Positions 9,404 to 17,359 of a stretch of DNA of 64,000 bases are shown piece after piece (positions within the stretch are counted from its first letter, which is position 1; every line of letters starts with the position of its first letter). Source of the stretch: Flavobacterium sp. SLB02 (GTDB lineage Bacteria > Bacteroidota > Bacteroidia > Flavobacteriales > Flavobacteriaceae); the NCBI RefSeq assembly GCF_009664855.1, contig NZ_CP045928.1, forward strand, positions 1,201,049 through 1,265,048, given 5' to 3'. The notes under the pieces were generated by a model. That model had not been told where the DNA came from and did no database searches. It saw only the letters and a program-made list of their open reading frames with translations. The position numbers and the translations under genes were made by a program.

Positions 9404-9816
9404 TCTTTTTAAGTTAATAAAAATGAAGGAAAATACGTTTTTAATAAACTTTTTAAAACATACGGTTGATTATCTACTATGTAATATTAAGAAACCATTA
9501 ACAATAAAATTAGACATGATATTTTGATTTTTCAAAATCTAATGTAAGTAGTTCTAAGTATTAGATTTCTTTTTTTGTTTAGTGCATTAAACAAAAATGT
9601 AAAAAAATACTTTAAGATGTTCTTTTAAAATTATGAACAAATGAGATATTCTTTTTTTAGATAAGAATTTTAAAAAGAATGGAAAGCGAACCTTTTACTG
9701 CGTTAAAAAAAACCTGTGAGTAAAAGATGGAATTGCAGGTGTAAACCCCGATGGTAAAGCGGGATGGTTTATAGAAAAGATCTTTACCAAAAAGAGAAAG
9801 ACCTAAGGAAAGATAT
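9404..9816. other. Intergenic spacer between paralogues
   Basis: No supportable gene. The last ~75 bp (from about 9804) resemble the leader of the first paralogue (about 8018-8095), so the tandem duplication included upstream sequence. The remainder has no counterpart upstream of copy 1. Confidence 0.5.
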
Positions 9817-9858
9817 TTTGCTGCTCTCTCCAAAGGCCTAGTTTGTAATAGCAGCAAA
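9817..9858 (+). promoter_or_regulatory. Leader inverted repeat, copy 2
   Basis: TTTGCTGC at 9817-9824 pairs with GCAGCAAA at 9851-9858, loop 26 nt, ending 21 bp before the ATG at 9880. The stem is one base pair longer than in copy 1 while the loop differs in sequence, i.e. the pairing is better conserved than the loop. Confidence 0.5.
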
Positions 9859-9879
9859 TATAGCATTAATTAAATTATT

Positions 9880-11181
9880 ATGAAAAAAATTTTTCTATGT
9901 GCAATGATTGCTCTGGCTGTGAGCTCTTGCCAAAATGATGATTCATCTGCTGATTCTTCTTTTTCTATGAAAGCCTCTGGTGCTGACTACACAGGATATC
10001 CTGCAGCAGTACAAACTGTAAGTGGTGATATTACAACAAACACAACTTGGACCAGCGACAGAGTTTGGGAAATTAATGGAGTTGTACGTGTAAAATCTGG
10101 TGCTACATTAACCATTCAGGCAGGTACATTTATTAAAGCTAAACCTTTAGCAGCGGGAGTTGCGACAGGAGTTCTTGTAATTACTAAAACTGGTAAAATT
10201 AATGCCCAGGGAACTGCAACTGCACCGGTTATTTTTACAAGTTACAATTTATTAGATGGTGCTGCTACAACAGCTACTCCAGGAGATTTTGGAGGTGTAG
10301 TTATTTTGGGTGATGCTCAGGTAAATAACGGATCAATTACTAACATTATCGAAGGATTGGGAGATCAGCCTAATGTTTCTGATTTTTATTACGGAGGAGC
10401 TAACAATGCTCATAATGGTGGAGCTTTAAATTATGTTCGTATCGAATTTGCAGGACGTATTTTGGTTACTTCACCTGATGTAGAAATCAACGGATTAACT
10501 TTTGGTGGTGTTGGTTCAGGTACAGTTGTTGACCACGTTCAGGTATCATACGGAAGAGATGACTCATTTGAGTTTTTTGGAGGAACAGTAAATGCTTCGC
10601 ATTTAGTTTCTTTTGCTCCGGATGATGACAATTTTGATTTCGATTTTGGTTATACAGGAACAATTACAAAAGCTATTGCAATTGCTGATAGTAATTCTAC
10701 TCACAGTTTAAGTGGTGGAAGCCCGGATTCTAACGGTATCGAATTAGATAACAACGCGACAGGTACTGCAACAGCTTTAATTACTCGTCCTGTTATTTCT
10801 CAATTGTCTATCATAGGTGTTAGCTCTCCTACTGTTGCTAATTTATATGAAAATGCAATCCACGTTCGTAGATTAGGACAAATCAGTTTGACTAACGTTA
10901 CCGTTACAGGGTATAACAAAGGAATCAACTGGGAGTCTCCTTCATTGCCATCTGCATCTACTTGGTCAGCATTATCTATTCACGGATTTGTTAATCCAGT
11001 ATTGCCTGCAACAACAAGTTTAGGTCTTGGTAACACAACTTCAACAGTAAATCCAGCTACAAGTTGGGCACTCTCACAACCATTCTTCAATAATGGTGCA
11101 TTAAACTTTACAGGTGCTACAGGAGCTTTCAAAACAGAAGCGAACTGGACTAACACTTGGACAAAGTTTACAAACTTCTAA
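9880..11181 (+). CDS. Surface lipoprotein, predicted beta-helix, paralogue 2
   Basis: 433 residues, lipobox AVSSC. It aligns with the protein at 8096 over the whole length, with most positions identical by eye. Differences cluster around residues 175-225 (FAGRILVTSPDVEINGLTF against a longer FAGVSSFDGAYWTELNGL). A 95-bp stretch (10207-10301) is base-for-base identical to 8426-8520, pointing to gene conversion or strong constraint. Same predicted beta-helix with the DDDNFDF acidic motif. Followed directly by a strong terminator, so this gene probably ends the main transcript. Confidence 0.85.
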   Translation: MKKIFLCAMIALAVSSCQNDDSSADSSFSMKASGADYTGYPAAVQTVSGDITTNTTWTSDRVWEINGVVRVKSGATLTIQAGTFIKAKPLAAGVATGVLVITKTGKINAQGTATAPVIFTSYNLLDGAATTATPGDFGGVVILGDAQVNNGSITNIIEGLGDQPNVSDFYYGGANNAHNGGALNYVRIEFAGRILVTSPDVEINGLTFGGVGSGTVVDHVQVSYGRDDSFEFFGGTVNASHLVSFAPDDDNFDFDFGYTGTITKAIAIADSNSTHSLSGGSPDSNGIELDNNATGTATALITRPVISQLSIIGVSSPTVANLYENAIHVRRLGQISLTNVTVTGYNKGINWESPSLPSASTWSALSIHGFVNPVLPATTSLGLGNTTSTVNPATSWALSQPFFNNGALNFTGATGAFKTEANWTNTWTKFTNF

Positions 11182-11209
11182 TACTTTTAGGTTAACAAAA
11201 ATTTAATTC

Positions 11210-11240
11210 AGCATGGGTAGAAATTCTGCCCATGCTTTTT
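11210..11240 (+). terminator. Rho-independent terminator
   Basis: AGCATGGGTAGAA (11210-11222) pairs with TTCTGCCCATGCT (11224-11236), with a single T:G wobble, followed by a T run to 11240. It lies 28 bp after the stop of the second paralogue and upstream of the real start of the next lipoprotein, so genes downstream are attenuated or have their own promoter. Confidence 0.85.
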
Positions 11241-11251
11241 ACAAAGAAAAT

Positions 11252-11953
11252 ATGAAAAACTTTTTTTTATTTGCCATTATAGCTCTGATTGTGAGTTCTT
11301 GCCAAAATGATGATCCCATTAATTCTTCTGCTCCAGTGGTGGTAGATCCTGAACCTGAGTCTCCTGAAGAACCTGTACAAGGTAGTTTTACAATATGGGA
11401 AGATAATTTTGAAGATGGTGATGTATCTGATTGGGTTTTACTCGATAAAGATGGAAATAACAGCAACTGGACTGCCCGAAAAAACATTCAGGTTGATCAA
11501 TCCGGAGCAATTATAAATGGAACCGTTAATATATTAGGGACTTATAATATAGATCTTAGTACTGGTGCACCTCTTGAACAAATAGAGCAAAATTGGGCCA
11601 TCATGCCTCCAATAGATTTAACTTATTACGACGGAAAAATTGTACTCAATATTACAGCACAGCCTTCTATTTACGATGGAAATCACAATATTTTAATTTA
11701 TGGATCTACATCAACAGATCCGGCCGAAGCCACTCTTTTAGGGACAATATTGTTGACCAGGGGATCCACGCTAGATGCTGCATATTTTGCGGATTATACA
11801 TTAGATATTTCAAAATTTAAAGGCAATGATAAAGTTTATATTTCATTTTTAAATGAAAATACAAACTTTGTTGGCTATGAAATTGACAAAATATGGATCA
11901 CTGCCCAAGGGCTTTTAGAGAATATTTCGAAAAAAGCACCTAAGTTAAACTAA
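11252..11953 (+). CDS. Lipoprotein with choice-of-anchor/cleaved-adhesin-like domain
   Basis: 233 residues from the ATG at 11252; an earlier in-frame ATG at 11213 lies inside the terminator stem and is rejected. Signal peptide with lipobox IVSSC, a proline/glutamate-rich linker (PEPESPEEPVQG), then a beta-sandwich beginning TIWEDNFEDGDVSDWVLLDKDG and containing NWAIMPPIDLTYYDGKI, the usual start of cleaved-adhesin (choice-of-anchor J) jelly-roll domains. Those bind carbohydrate or protein on the cell surface. Its leader resembles those of the two paralogues, so it may reach the same surface complex. Confidence 0.8.
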   Translation: MKNFFLFAIIALIVSSCQNDDPINSSAPVVVDPEPESPEEPVQGSFTIWEDNFEDGDVSDWVLLDKDGNNSNWTARKNIQVDQSGAIINGTVNILGTYNIDLSTGAPLEQIEQNWAIMPPIDLTYYDGKIVLNITAQPSIYDGNHNILIYGSTSTDPAEATLLGTILLTRGSTLDAAYFADYTLDISKFKGNDKVYISFLNENTNFVGYEIDKIWITAQGLLENISKKAPKLN

Positions 11954-12060
11954 AACAAATGCCGCCTTTTCAAAAAAAATAAAATTTATCAAAAACTAAA
12001 AATAAATCAGTAATTGTTTATGCCAAAGAGCAAAAAACAGTAGCTAATTACATATATAAA

Positions 12061-12834
12061 ATGAAAAATAAGATTGTAAAAGCACTTTTTTCTTTAATGG
12101 CAATTCTCTTTTTAGGGTCTTGCGCAAATGATGAATTGGTTCCTTATTACCAAGAGCAAAAACCCGGTAAGTTGGTTATTAGAGGTTATAATGCACGGGC
12201 GGATTCTATTCAGATTGCTGTTAATGGCAAAGTAATAAAAATTGGAAATAAGAATGCATTTGTTAAAAATATAGTCAAAGATTATGATTTTGTGATCTAT
12301 GAAAACCAGCCCAAAAATGTTGTGATTACAAATAAAAGAAGCAAAGAAATTTTGCATTCCTACCACATAACAGGAGGTAAAAGCATTGATACAATTTCGT
12401 TTTATCACAAAAAAGATTTATGGGTTGACAACGTCTTATCGACAAAACCCGGAGTATTAACAAAGGGTGGAAATACCGGATTCAAATTTATTTTTCCAAC
12501 ATTAAATAAGTACTCCAACTCTGGATATAAAGGAAATTTGGACGGAATTATACGAAAATTAGACGGCCAGATAGTAGGTATAGCAAAAAACATAGGAAAA
12601 GAGCAATACAGCAGTTTTGTTGAATTTCCTGCTTCTTTGCCTCCCATTATTAAAATGGAATTGGTAAAACAGGGTACAACAGAATCTTACATAGCAGGAA
12701 AGCAAGTTTTTGTAACTATGTTAATGACCCAAGACAAATCAAGATTGATTGTACTGGATGAAAAAAAGGCGGATAATGGTCAATTTTCAAGCATTGATGC
12801 AACCTTGAATTTGGTGGACTTTTTTGATTTCTAA
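12061..12834 (+). CDS. Hypothetical lipoprotein
   Basis: 257 residues with a clear lipoprotein signal (lipobox LGSC, Cys 21). The mature part starts with a small beta domain (KLVIRGYNARADSIQIAVNG) and is predicted all-beta. No family recognised with confidence. It lies 107 bp after the preceding lipoprotein and 46 bp before the S41 protease, and is probably co-transcribed with the latter. Confidence 0.75.
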   Translation: MKNKIVKALFSLMAILFLGSCANDELVPYYQEQKPGKLVIRGYNARADSIQIAVNGKVIKIGNKNAFVKNIVKDYDFVIYENQPKNVVITNKRSKEILHSYHITGGKSIDTISFYHKKDLWVDNVLSTKPGVLTKGGNTGFKFIFPTLNKYSNSGYKGNLDGIIRKLDGQIVGIAKNIGKEQYSSFVEFPASLPPIIKMELVKQGTTESYIAGKQVFVTMLMTQDKSRLIVLDEKKADNGQFSSIDATLNLVDFFDF

Positions 12835-12880
12835 TCGAATTGTTTTAAGAGTTTTTGCGCGTTAATTTTAAAGATTTAAA

Positions 12881-14236
12881 ATGAAATATTCTTCTCTTAT
12901 CAGAATCTTTTTTTTTCTTTTTTACAGCCTTTTAATAACTTCCTGTGAAGGGGATAATAAACCTGAAGTTTATGAAGAAGGTTCCAATAAATACACAAAC
13001 GATTGGATCTACAAGCAAATGAAAAAATATTATAAATGGAATGAGACACTGCCTGATAAGGGAGATTTATCTTTAAACTCAAAAGAATATTTTAGCAGGT
13101 TATTACAAAAAGATGATATTTATTCCTACGCCATTCATCCTGAATTACCCCAAACAGCACCGCAGAGCATCAGAACAAAATACGGATTTGATCTGTCTTT
13201 TATTGAATTTCAGGGCAAGTTTTATGGCGTTATTCTATATGTGTTATATGATTCTCCAGCCAAAAATAATGGCTTATCAAGAGGACAATTAATCACAAAA
13301 ATTAATGGTTCTGAATTGAATGTTGTTAATTATAATAATCTCTATAAGAGTATAATAGCATCATCTAATTTAGATTTAGAAATTATTTCTTATTCAGCTC
13401 AATCAGGTTTTTCCGATTCAAAAGAAATTTCCTTATTGCAGGGATATACTTTTGGACAACCCATAAATTACAAAGTAATCGAGGAAAAAAGCACTAAAAT
13501 AGGATATATCGAAATTCCGCATTTTGATGTGGGTCAGGCCCAATTGTTTTTACAAATATTACAGGAATTAAAAAGTAAATCGATAAGAGAACTTGTTTTG
13601 GATTTAAGATATAACGGAGGGGGAGATATCTCATCTGCAACAGCATTAAGTATTATTGTGGCGCCAAATATTCAGTCCAATAATTTGTTTATAAAATTTG
13701 AAGGAAATGCCAACGGAGGCAATGTGGATCAGTCTTTTTTACAAGCCTTACAAAGCAATGAGTCTAAAGTAAGTTTTGAGGCATTGCGCAATGCACATCC
13801 CTTTATTAACAGAATATATGTACTTTGTGGAAACCGAACAGCATCAGCATCTGAGCTTATTATCAACAACTTAAAGCCTTATATGGATGTAATTACAATA
13901 GGCGAGAAAACCTTTGGTAAAGACGTTGCGGGTTTTCCTATAGAAGATGATCGAATTTCGGGAAAAAGAGGTTGGGTATTGTATCTGTCAATCTATAAAT
14001 TGTTTAATGCCAGACATGAAGGTAATTACTCCAAAGGAATAAATCCGGTAATGGCCGCAAATGAATTGCAAGAGCCAGAAGTTTTTCCCTTAGGGAGTAC
14101 TTCAGAAGTTTTGTTAAAACAGGCATTAAATGCCATATCCGGAAATACAAGTAAAATGAAGACGGCCACATTGCGCTCATTGCCTCTTTCTACAATTTAT
14201 ACAGATGTAGATCCTTTATTACCCTTTACTCCTTAA
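12881..14236 (+). CDS. S41-family (C-terminal processing type) peptidase, lipoprotein
   Basis: 451 residues. Lipobox LITSC anchors it; an N-terminal helical region (WIYKQMKKYYKWNETLP, typical of Bacteroidota S41 lipoproteins) precedes a PDZ-like domain about residues 95-190 (DSPAKNNGLSRGQLITKING) and the S41 core about 200-400 (ELVLDLRYNGGGD, then NRTASASELIINNL with Ser 324 as the nucleophile and TFGKDVAGF with Lys 347 as general base). The catalytic pair is present, so it should be active. Placed after the TonB/lipoprotein genes, it may trim surface proteins or process an imported proteinaceous ligand. Confidence 0.9.
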   Translation: MKYSSLIRIFFFLFYSLLITSCEGDNKPEVYEEGSNKYTNDWIYKQMKKYYKWNETLPDKGDLSLNSKEYFSRLLQKDDIYSYAIHPELPQTAPQSIRTKYGFDLSFIEFQGKFYGVILYVLYDSPAKNNGLSRGQLITKINGSELNVVNYNNLYKSIIASSNLDLEIISYSAQSGFSDSKEISLLQGYTFGQPINYKVIEEKSTKIGYIEIPHFDVGQAQLFLQILQELKSKSIRELVLDLRYNGGGDISSATALSIIVAPNIQSNNLFIKFEGNANGGNVDQSFLQALQSNESKVSFEALRNAHPFINRIYVLCGNRTASASELIINNLKPYMDVITIGEKTFGKDVAGFPIEDDRISGKRGWVLYLSIYKLFNARHEGNYSKGINPVMAANELQEPEVFPLGSTSEVLLKQALNAISGNTSKMKTATLRSLPLSTIYTDVDPLLPFTP

Positions 14237-14270
14237 TGCTGATTTTTATAAAATATTTGAGAAACTTATT

Positions 14271-14549
14271 ATGCAGGGAATTGATAAGAGAGAACATTTA
14301 AATTTGTTAGATATTTTTCAGAAATACGAAAATATGTCACTAATTACTGTTAAAACAGAATGTGAAGAAGATGCCAAAATACGAACTGATATGGCAGAAC
14401 TTACCGTATTGTATAACAATTTTAAGTTACTACTTGCTGAACTGCAAAGATGTACCAGAGATTATGAAAGTAAAAAAAGAGCAACTCGCAGTATTCTGCA
14501 TAAAAATATCAGAAAGTTAAATATAGAAAATAAAAAAATTCCCACTTAG
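14271..14549 (+). CDS. Small hypothetical coiled-coil protein
   Basis: 92 residues, charged, predicted almost wholly helical (ELTVLYNNFKLLLAELQRC), no signal peptide. It starts 34 bp after the protease stop and is the last gene in this direction. No family recognised; could be real or a chance extension of the operon. Confidence 0.5.
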   Translation: MQGIDKREHLNLLDIFQKYENMSLITVKTECEEDAKIRTDMAELTVLYNNFKLLLAELQRCTRDYESKKRATRSILHKNIRKLNIENKKIPT

Positions 14550-14652
14550 GGCGTTACTTGCTCTTTTTAAAATTACTTATAAACGTTAGTTCGTTTTGGT
14601 TTTACTTTTTTGATGGGTGTAGTGAATCTTTTATTTCAAGATACGAACCATT

Positions 14653-14961
14653 TTATAATTCATTGATATTTTCCTTTAGACTTTCAATATAGGTTTTAGT
14701 TGTAAGTAGATCATTTTTAAGGTTTTAAATAAACTATTTTCTTCAATGCTGTCTTTTTGTAATAATAAATAGCGTTATGAAGATCTTCTATTTGTCCGCG
14801 AATATCAAAAATGGCTTTTTTAGAAACGGCCCTGCTATAATAGTGACATAGGTATAAATGATTGACTTCTAAAGTTTTATCTTAATCGTCTATAGCTTTG
14901 GAGTGATAATCCAATTTTTGAAAACATTTGCCCCTTATTTGCCATTTTACAGAAGAATCAC
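14653..14961 (-). pseudogene. Degraded TPR-repeat protein fragment
   Basis: Translating the minus strand gives TPR-like text interrupted by one in-frame TAA and one frameshift: KWQIRGKCFQKLDYHSKAID, stop, then TLEVNHLYLCHYYSRA, GQIEDLHNAIYYY, shift near an A-run, then EENSLFKTLKNDLLTT and a stop at 14653-14655. The spacing of A, Y and D/E residues fits tetratricopeptide repeats (Y-x-x-A-I-x-D-Y-x-K-x-L-E). It is a remnant with no start. Inference from eye alignment only. Confidence 0.5.
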
Positions 14962-15065
14962 AGGTTATGGAGAAGGAATAGGAGGTTGGTTAACTCACAA
15001 TCCAATAAAAGTAAAAATTTCAGTTTCAGGAAAAATTTCAAAAATATAATTTTACTTTAAAAATT

Positions 15066-15081
15066 TGGTGTAAATTTACAC
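15066..15081. promoter_or_regulatory. Palindromic operator of the toxin-antitoxin pair
   Basis: GGTGTAAATTTACACC is a perfect 16-bp palindrome 17 bp upstream of the antitoxin ATG, in the position expected for ribbon-helix-helix autorepression. The match to a ParD-type site is inferred from position and symmetry. Confidence 0.6.
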
Positions 15082-15098
15082 CAATTAAAATTATTGTT

Positions 15099-15344
15099 AT
15101 GACACGACAAAGTATATCCTTAACTGCACCGAATGAAGAGTGGTTGAAAAATCAGGTTAGCACAGAAGAATTCAGTAGTAAAAGTGAAGCTATTAACTAT
15201 TTGATTAAGCAGGCACGTTCGCAAGAGCAATATTATGAATTTGTGAGGACTAAAATAGATAAGGGAGAAAAAAGCGGCTTTGTGAAAAAACAAACTAAAG
15301 AGGAAATGTTAGCAGAATTCAAGAAAGATCTGCATAATGTATAG
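15099..15344 (+). CDS. ParD-like antitoxin of type II toxin-antitoxin pair
   Basis: 81 residues. N-terminal ribbon-helix-helix (RQSISLTAPNEEWLKNQV then SKSEAINYLIKQAR) typical of ParD/CC2985 antitoxins, with a charged C-terminal tail that should wrap the toxin (KKQTKEEMLAEFKKDLHN). It overlaps the toxin start by 8 bp. Such antitoxins autoregulate; the sequence ATTTGGTGTAAATTTACACC just upstream (15060-15081) contains an inverted repeat GGTGTAAATTTACACC that is a good operator candidate. Confidence 0.9.
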   Translation: MTRQSISLTAPNEEWLKNQVSTEEFSSKSEAINYLIKQARSQEQYYEFVRTKIDKGEKSGFVKKQTKEEMLAEFKKDLHNV

Positions 15345-15633
15345 CTATTATTTAAGTAGCGAAGCCAAAGAAGATTTAAGAAGAATTTATTATTATGGGG
15401 TTGGTAAGTTTGGCGTTAATCAAGCGGACAACTATTTTAATATGTTTTATGATTGTTTTGATAGAATACAGGCAAATCCTTTTTTATTTCCATCAGCGGA
15501 TCACATAAAGAAAGGATATCGGTTTTGTGTATGTGGTGTTGATACTATTTACTATCAAATCAATGGGCATAAAAGGATAGATATTATTACCATTATTGGA
15601 AGACAAGATTTTGATAATAGTTCTTTGACATAA
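15337..15633 (+). CDS. ParE/RelE-superfamily toxin
   Basis: 98 residues. The fold signature of ParE toxins is clear: YLSSEAKEDLRRIYYYGVGKFG at the N-terminus, FDRIQANPFLFPSADHIKKGYRF in the middle and IIGRQDF at the C-terminus. ParE toxins poison DNA gyrase; RelE relatives cut mRNA. The absence of the RelE catalytic Arg/His set and the ParD partner favour ParE. Pairing and the 8-bp overlap support a functional module, sited beside IS elements, where it may stabilise the accessory region. Confidence 0.9.
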   Translation: MYSYYLSSEAKEDLRRIYYYGVGKFGVNQADNYFNMFYDCFDRIQANPFLFPSADHIKKGYRFCVCGVDTIYYQINGHKRIDIITIIGRQDFDNSSLT

Positions 15634-15737
15634 TTCAAATCTTAAACATCCAAAACCTATGTTTCTATGTGTTAAATTATTTTTTTTGAATTACTCCCAA
15701 CGCCCAACAGGTTGATAGCTTATTTAACCTTAATAGG

Positions 15738-16508
15738 GGTTCTGTCGCATCTATTACTAAGTTATCTTTGGTTTTTCAAAACTAATAAAAAATGAATACT
15801 AAAGGTCATTCTTATCCAAAATATGTAATCCTTCAGGCAGTGTATTTTAAATTAAGATTTACCCTTAGCTATCGAGATGTTGAGGAAATAATGAAAATTA
15901 GAGGAGTGCTTGTGGATCATGCCACGATCCAACGGTGGGTTTATAAATTTACGCCTTTCATTGAAGCAGAGATGAAGAACAGAAAAGGTAGAGTGGGGGC
16001 AAGCTGGAGATTGGATGAAACTTATATAAAAGTAAAAGGTATTTGGTGTTATTTGTACAGGGCAGTGGATAAATTAGGTAATACGGTTGACTTTCTTTTG
16101 ACCAGAAAAAGACAGAGAATGAGTGCTAAGTCATTTCTAATTAAAGCAATTGGTAATAATTGCCGGCCAAGTGTAATAAACATTGATAAAAGTGGTTCTA
16201 GTATTGCCGCTATCAAGGTCTATAACAAGCGTTCGTTCTCAAAGATTAAAATCCGGCAGTGTAAATATCTCAACAATATTGTAGAACAAGATCATCGTTT
16301 TATCAAGTGGCGCATACAAAACGGATTAGGTTTTAAAAGTTTTGAATCGGCCAGACGAACATTGAGCGGAATTGAAGTTGTGCATATGCTAAGAAAGAAT
16401 CAGATGGTTAGACCAGGGATAACTATGTTTAAATCATTCTGTAAATTGGCTGGCTAACTTTTAATCACCTAAATTCTTATATTTGATTTTGATAGATGAG
16501 ACAGAACC
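15738..16508 (+). mobile_element. IS6-family insertion sequence, copy 1 (intact)
   Basis: 771 bp bounded by terminal inverted repeats: left GGTTCTGTCGCATCT, right end reads as GGTTCTGTCTCATCT on the minus strand (one mismatch). The 8 bp on either side (TTAATAGG and GTTTATTC) do not match, so no target duplication remains; IS6 elements make adjacent deletions, and the right flank is a beheaded chrA. One transposase gene. Confidence 0.9.
15792..16457 (+). CDS. IS6-family transposase
   Basis: 221 residues. N-terminal HTH (LSYRDVEEIMKIRGVLVDH, then ATIQRWVYKF) followed by the DDE core: first Asp in WRLDETYIKVKG, second in NIDKSG and Glu in NNIVEQDHRFIKWR. Length and motif order match IS6/IS26-type transposases. 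The copy looks intact and closely resembles the one at 40154. Confidence 0.93.
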   Translation: MNTKGHSYPKYVILQAVYFKLRFTLSYRDVEEIMKIRGVLVDHATIQRWVYKFTPFIEAEMKNRKGRVGASWRLDETYIKVKGIWCYLYRAVDKLGNTVDFLLTRKRQRMSAKSFLIKAIGNNCRPSVINIDKSGSSIAAIKVYNKRSFSKIKIRQCKYLNNIVEQDHRFIKWRIQNGLGFKSFESARRTLSGIEVVHMLRKNQMVRPGITMFKSFCKLAG

Positions 16509-17077
16509 GTTTATTCCGCTTACACTTTCTCAAGTTTCAAATAGTAATTTCACTTCAGAGGCAAACTTAAATTTATTCTTGATTTTCTTGAAAATTGGAG
16601 CCATTTTATATGGAAGCGGCTATGTGCTTTTCGCTTTTCTTGATGCAGAATTAGTTGCAGCAGGATTTTTGTCAAGGACACAGTTAATTGATGCAATCGC
16701 AGTGGGACAATTTACACCAGGTCCTGTTTTTTCATCGGTAACTTTTATTGGTTATCAGATCAATGGATTTTCAGGAGCAATCATTTCAACAATTGCTGTT
16801 TTTTTACCATCATTTATTTTGTTGCAGTATTAAATCCACTGGTAAAAAAATGCGGAATTCTAAATTGTTTTCTACATTTTTAGACGCTGTAAATGTTTCC
16901 TCAATAGCAATTATAATTTGTATTTGCTTAGAAATGGGAAAGGAGACTATTACAGATTGGCGAACTATTTTAATTGCTCTATTGAGTATTGTCATACTAT
17001 TTAATTACAAGAAAATTAATAGTGCTTTTATCGTTTTTGGAGGTTCATTAGTCGGATATATTTTGACTTTAATTTAG
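16509..17077 (+). pseudogene. chrA: Chromate transporter ChrA, C-terminal remnant
   Basis: Starts exactly at the IS6 right end. Reads FIPLTLSQVSNSNFTSEAN, GSGYVLFAFLDAEL, AVGQFTPGPVFSSVTFIGYQ then FLPSFI; a one-base shift near 16823 moves the reading into a second frame (VAVLNPLVKKMRNSKLF ... LVGYILTLI). ChrA proteins are ~400 residues with two homologous halves; the first half is missing, removed with the IS6 insertion. Unlikely to transport chromate. Confidence 0.85.
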
Positions 17078-17359
17078 ATTAAAGAGCCCGAAGTGGTTTC
17101 AATTGCCAATTGTGCCCGCTCTAAAGGAAAAATTTGGAAATTTTCCAATAAAGGTTCGAATTCTGCACTGCCAGGGTCTTAAAAAAGCAAAAGCTTGAGA
17201 ATCTATCTTCGCAGGCTTTTTATGGTTCGAAAATCCTTTCTAAGTTATAACGGGGGGGGGTAACTGCTGAATTTGGTACTAATTGTAAGATTATTGATTT
17301 GTAGCAAATTTTATTACGTTTTTATATAGTACTTTTGACAATTCTAAACCCCCTTCAAG
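17078..17359. other. Intergenic stretch with G9 tract and promoter box
   Basis: An open frame without a start runs at 17079-17180 (KEPEVVSIANCARSKGKIWK) and may be a gene remnant. AAAAAGC/GCTTTTT arms around 17186-17222 form a weak hairpin. A run of nine G lies at 17252-17260, unusual in this AT-rich DNA. A -7 box TACTTTTG is at 17330-17337, 22 bp before the next CDS. Confidence 0.4.

Noticed and set aside
11213..11251. ATG at 11213 as lipoprotein start
   Set aside because: It lies inside the terminator stem and precedes the signal peptide by 13 residues.
17140..17170. GGTTCGAATTC resembling a tRNA T-loop
   Set aside because: No acceptor, D or anticodon arms can be folded around it.
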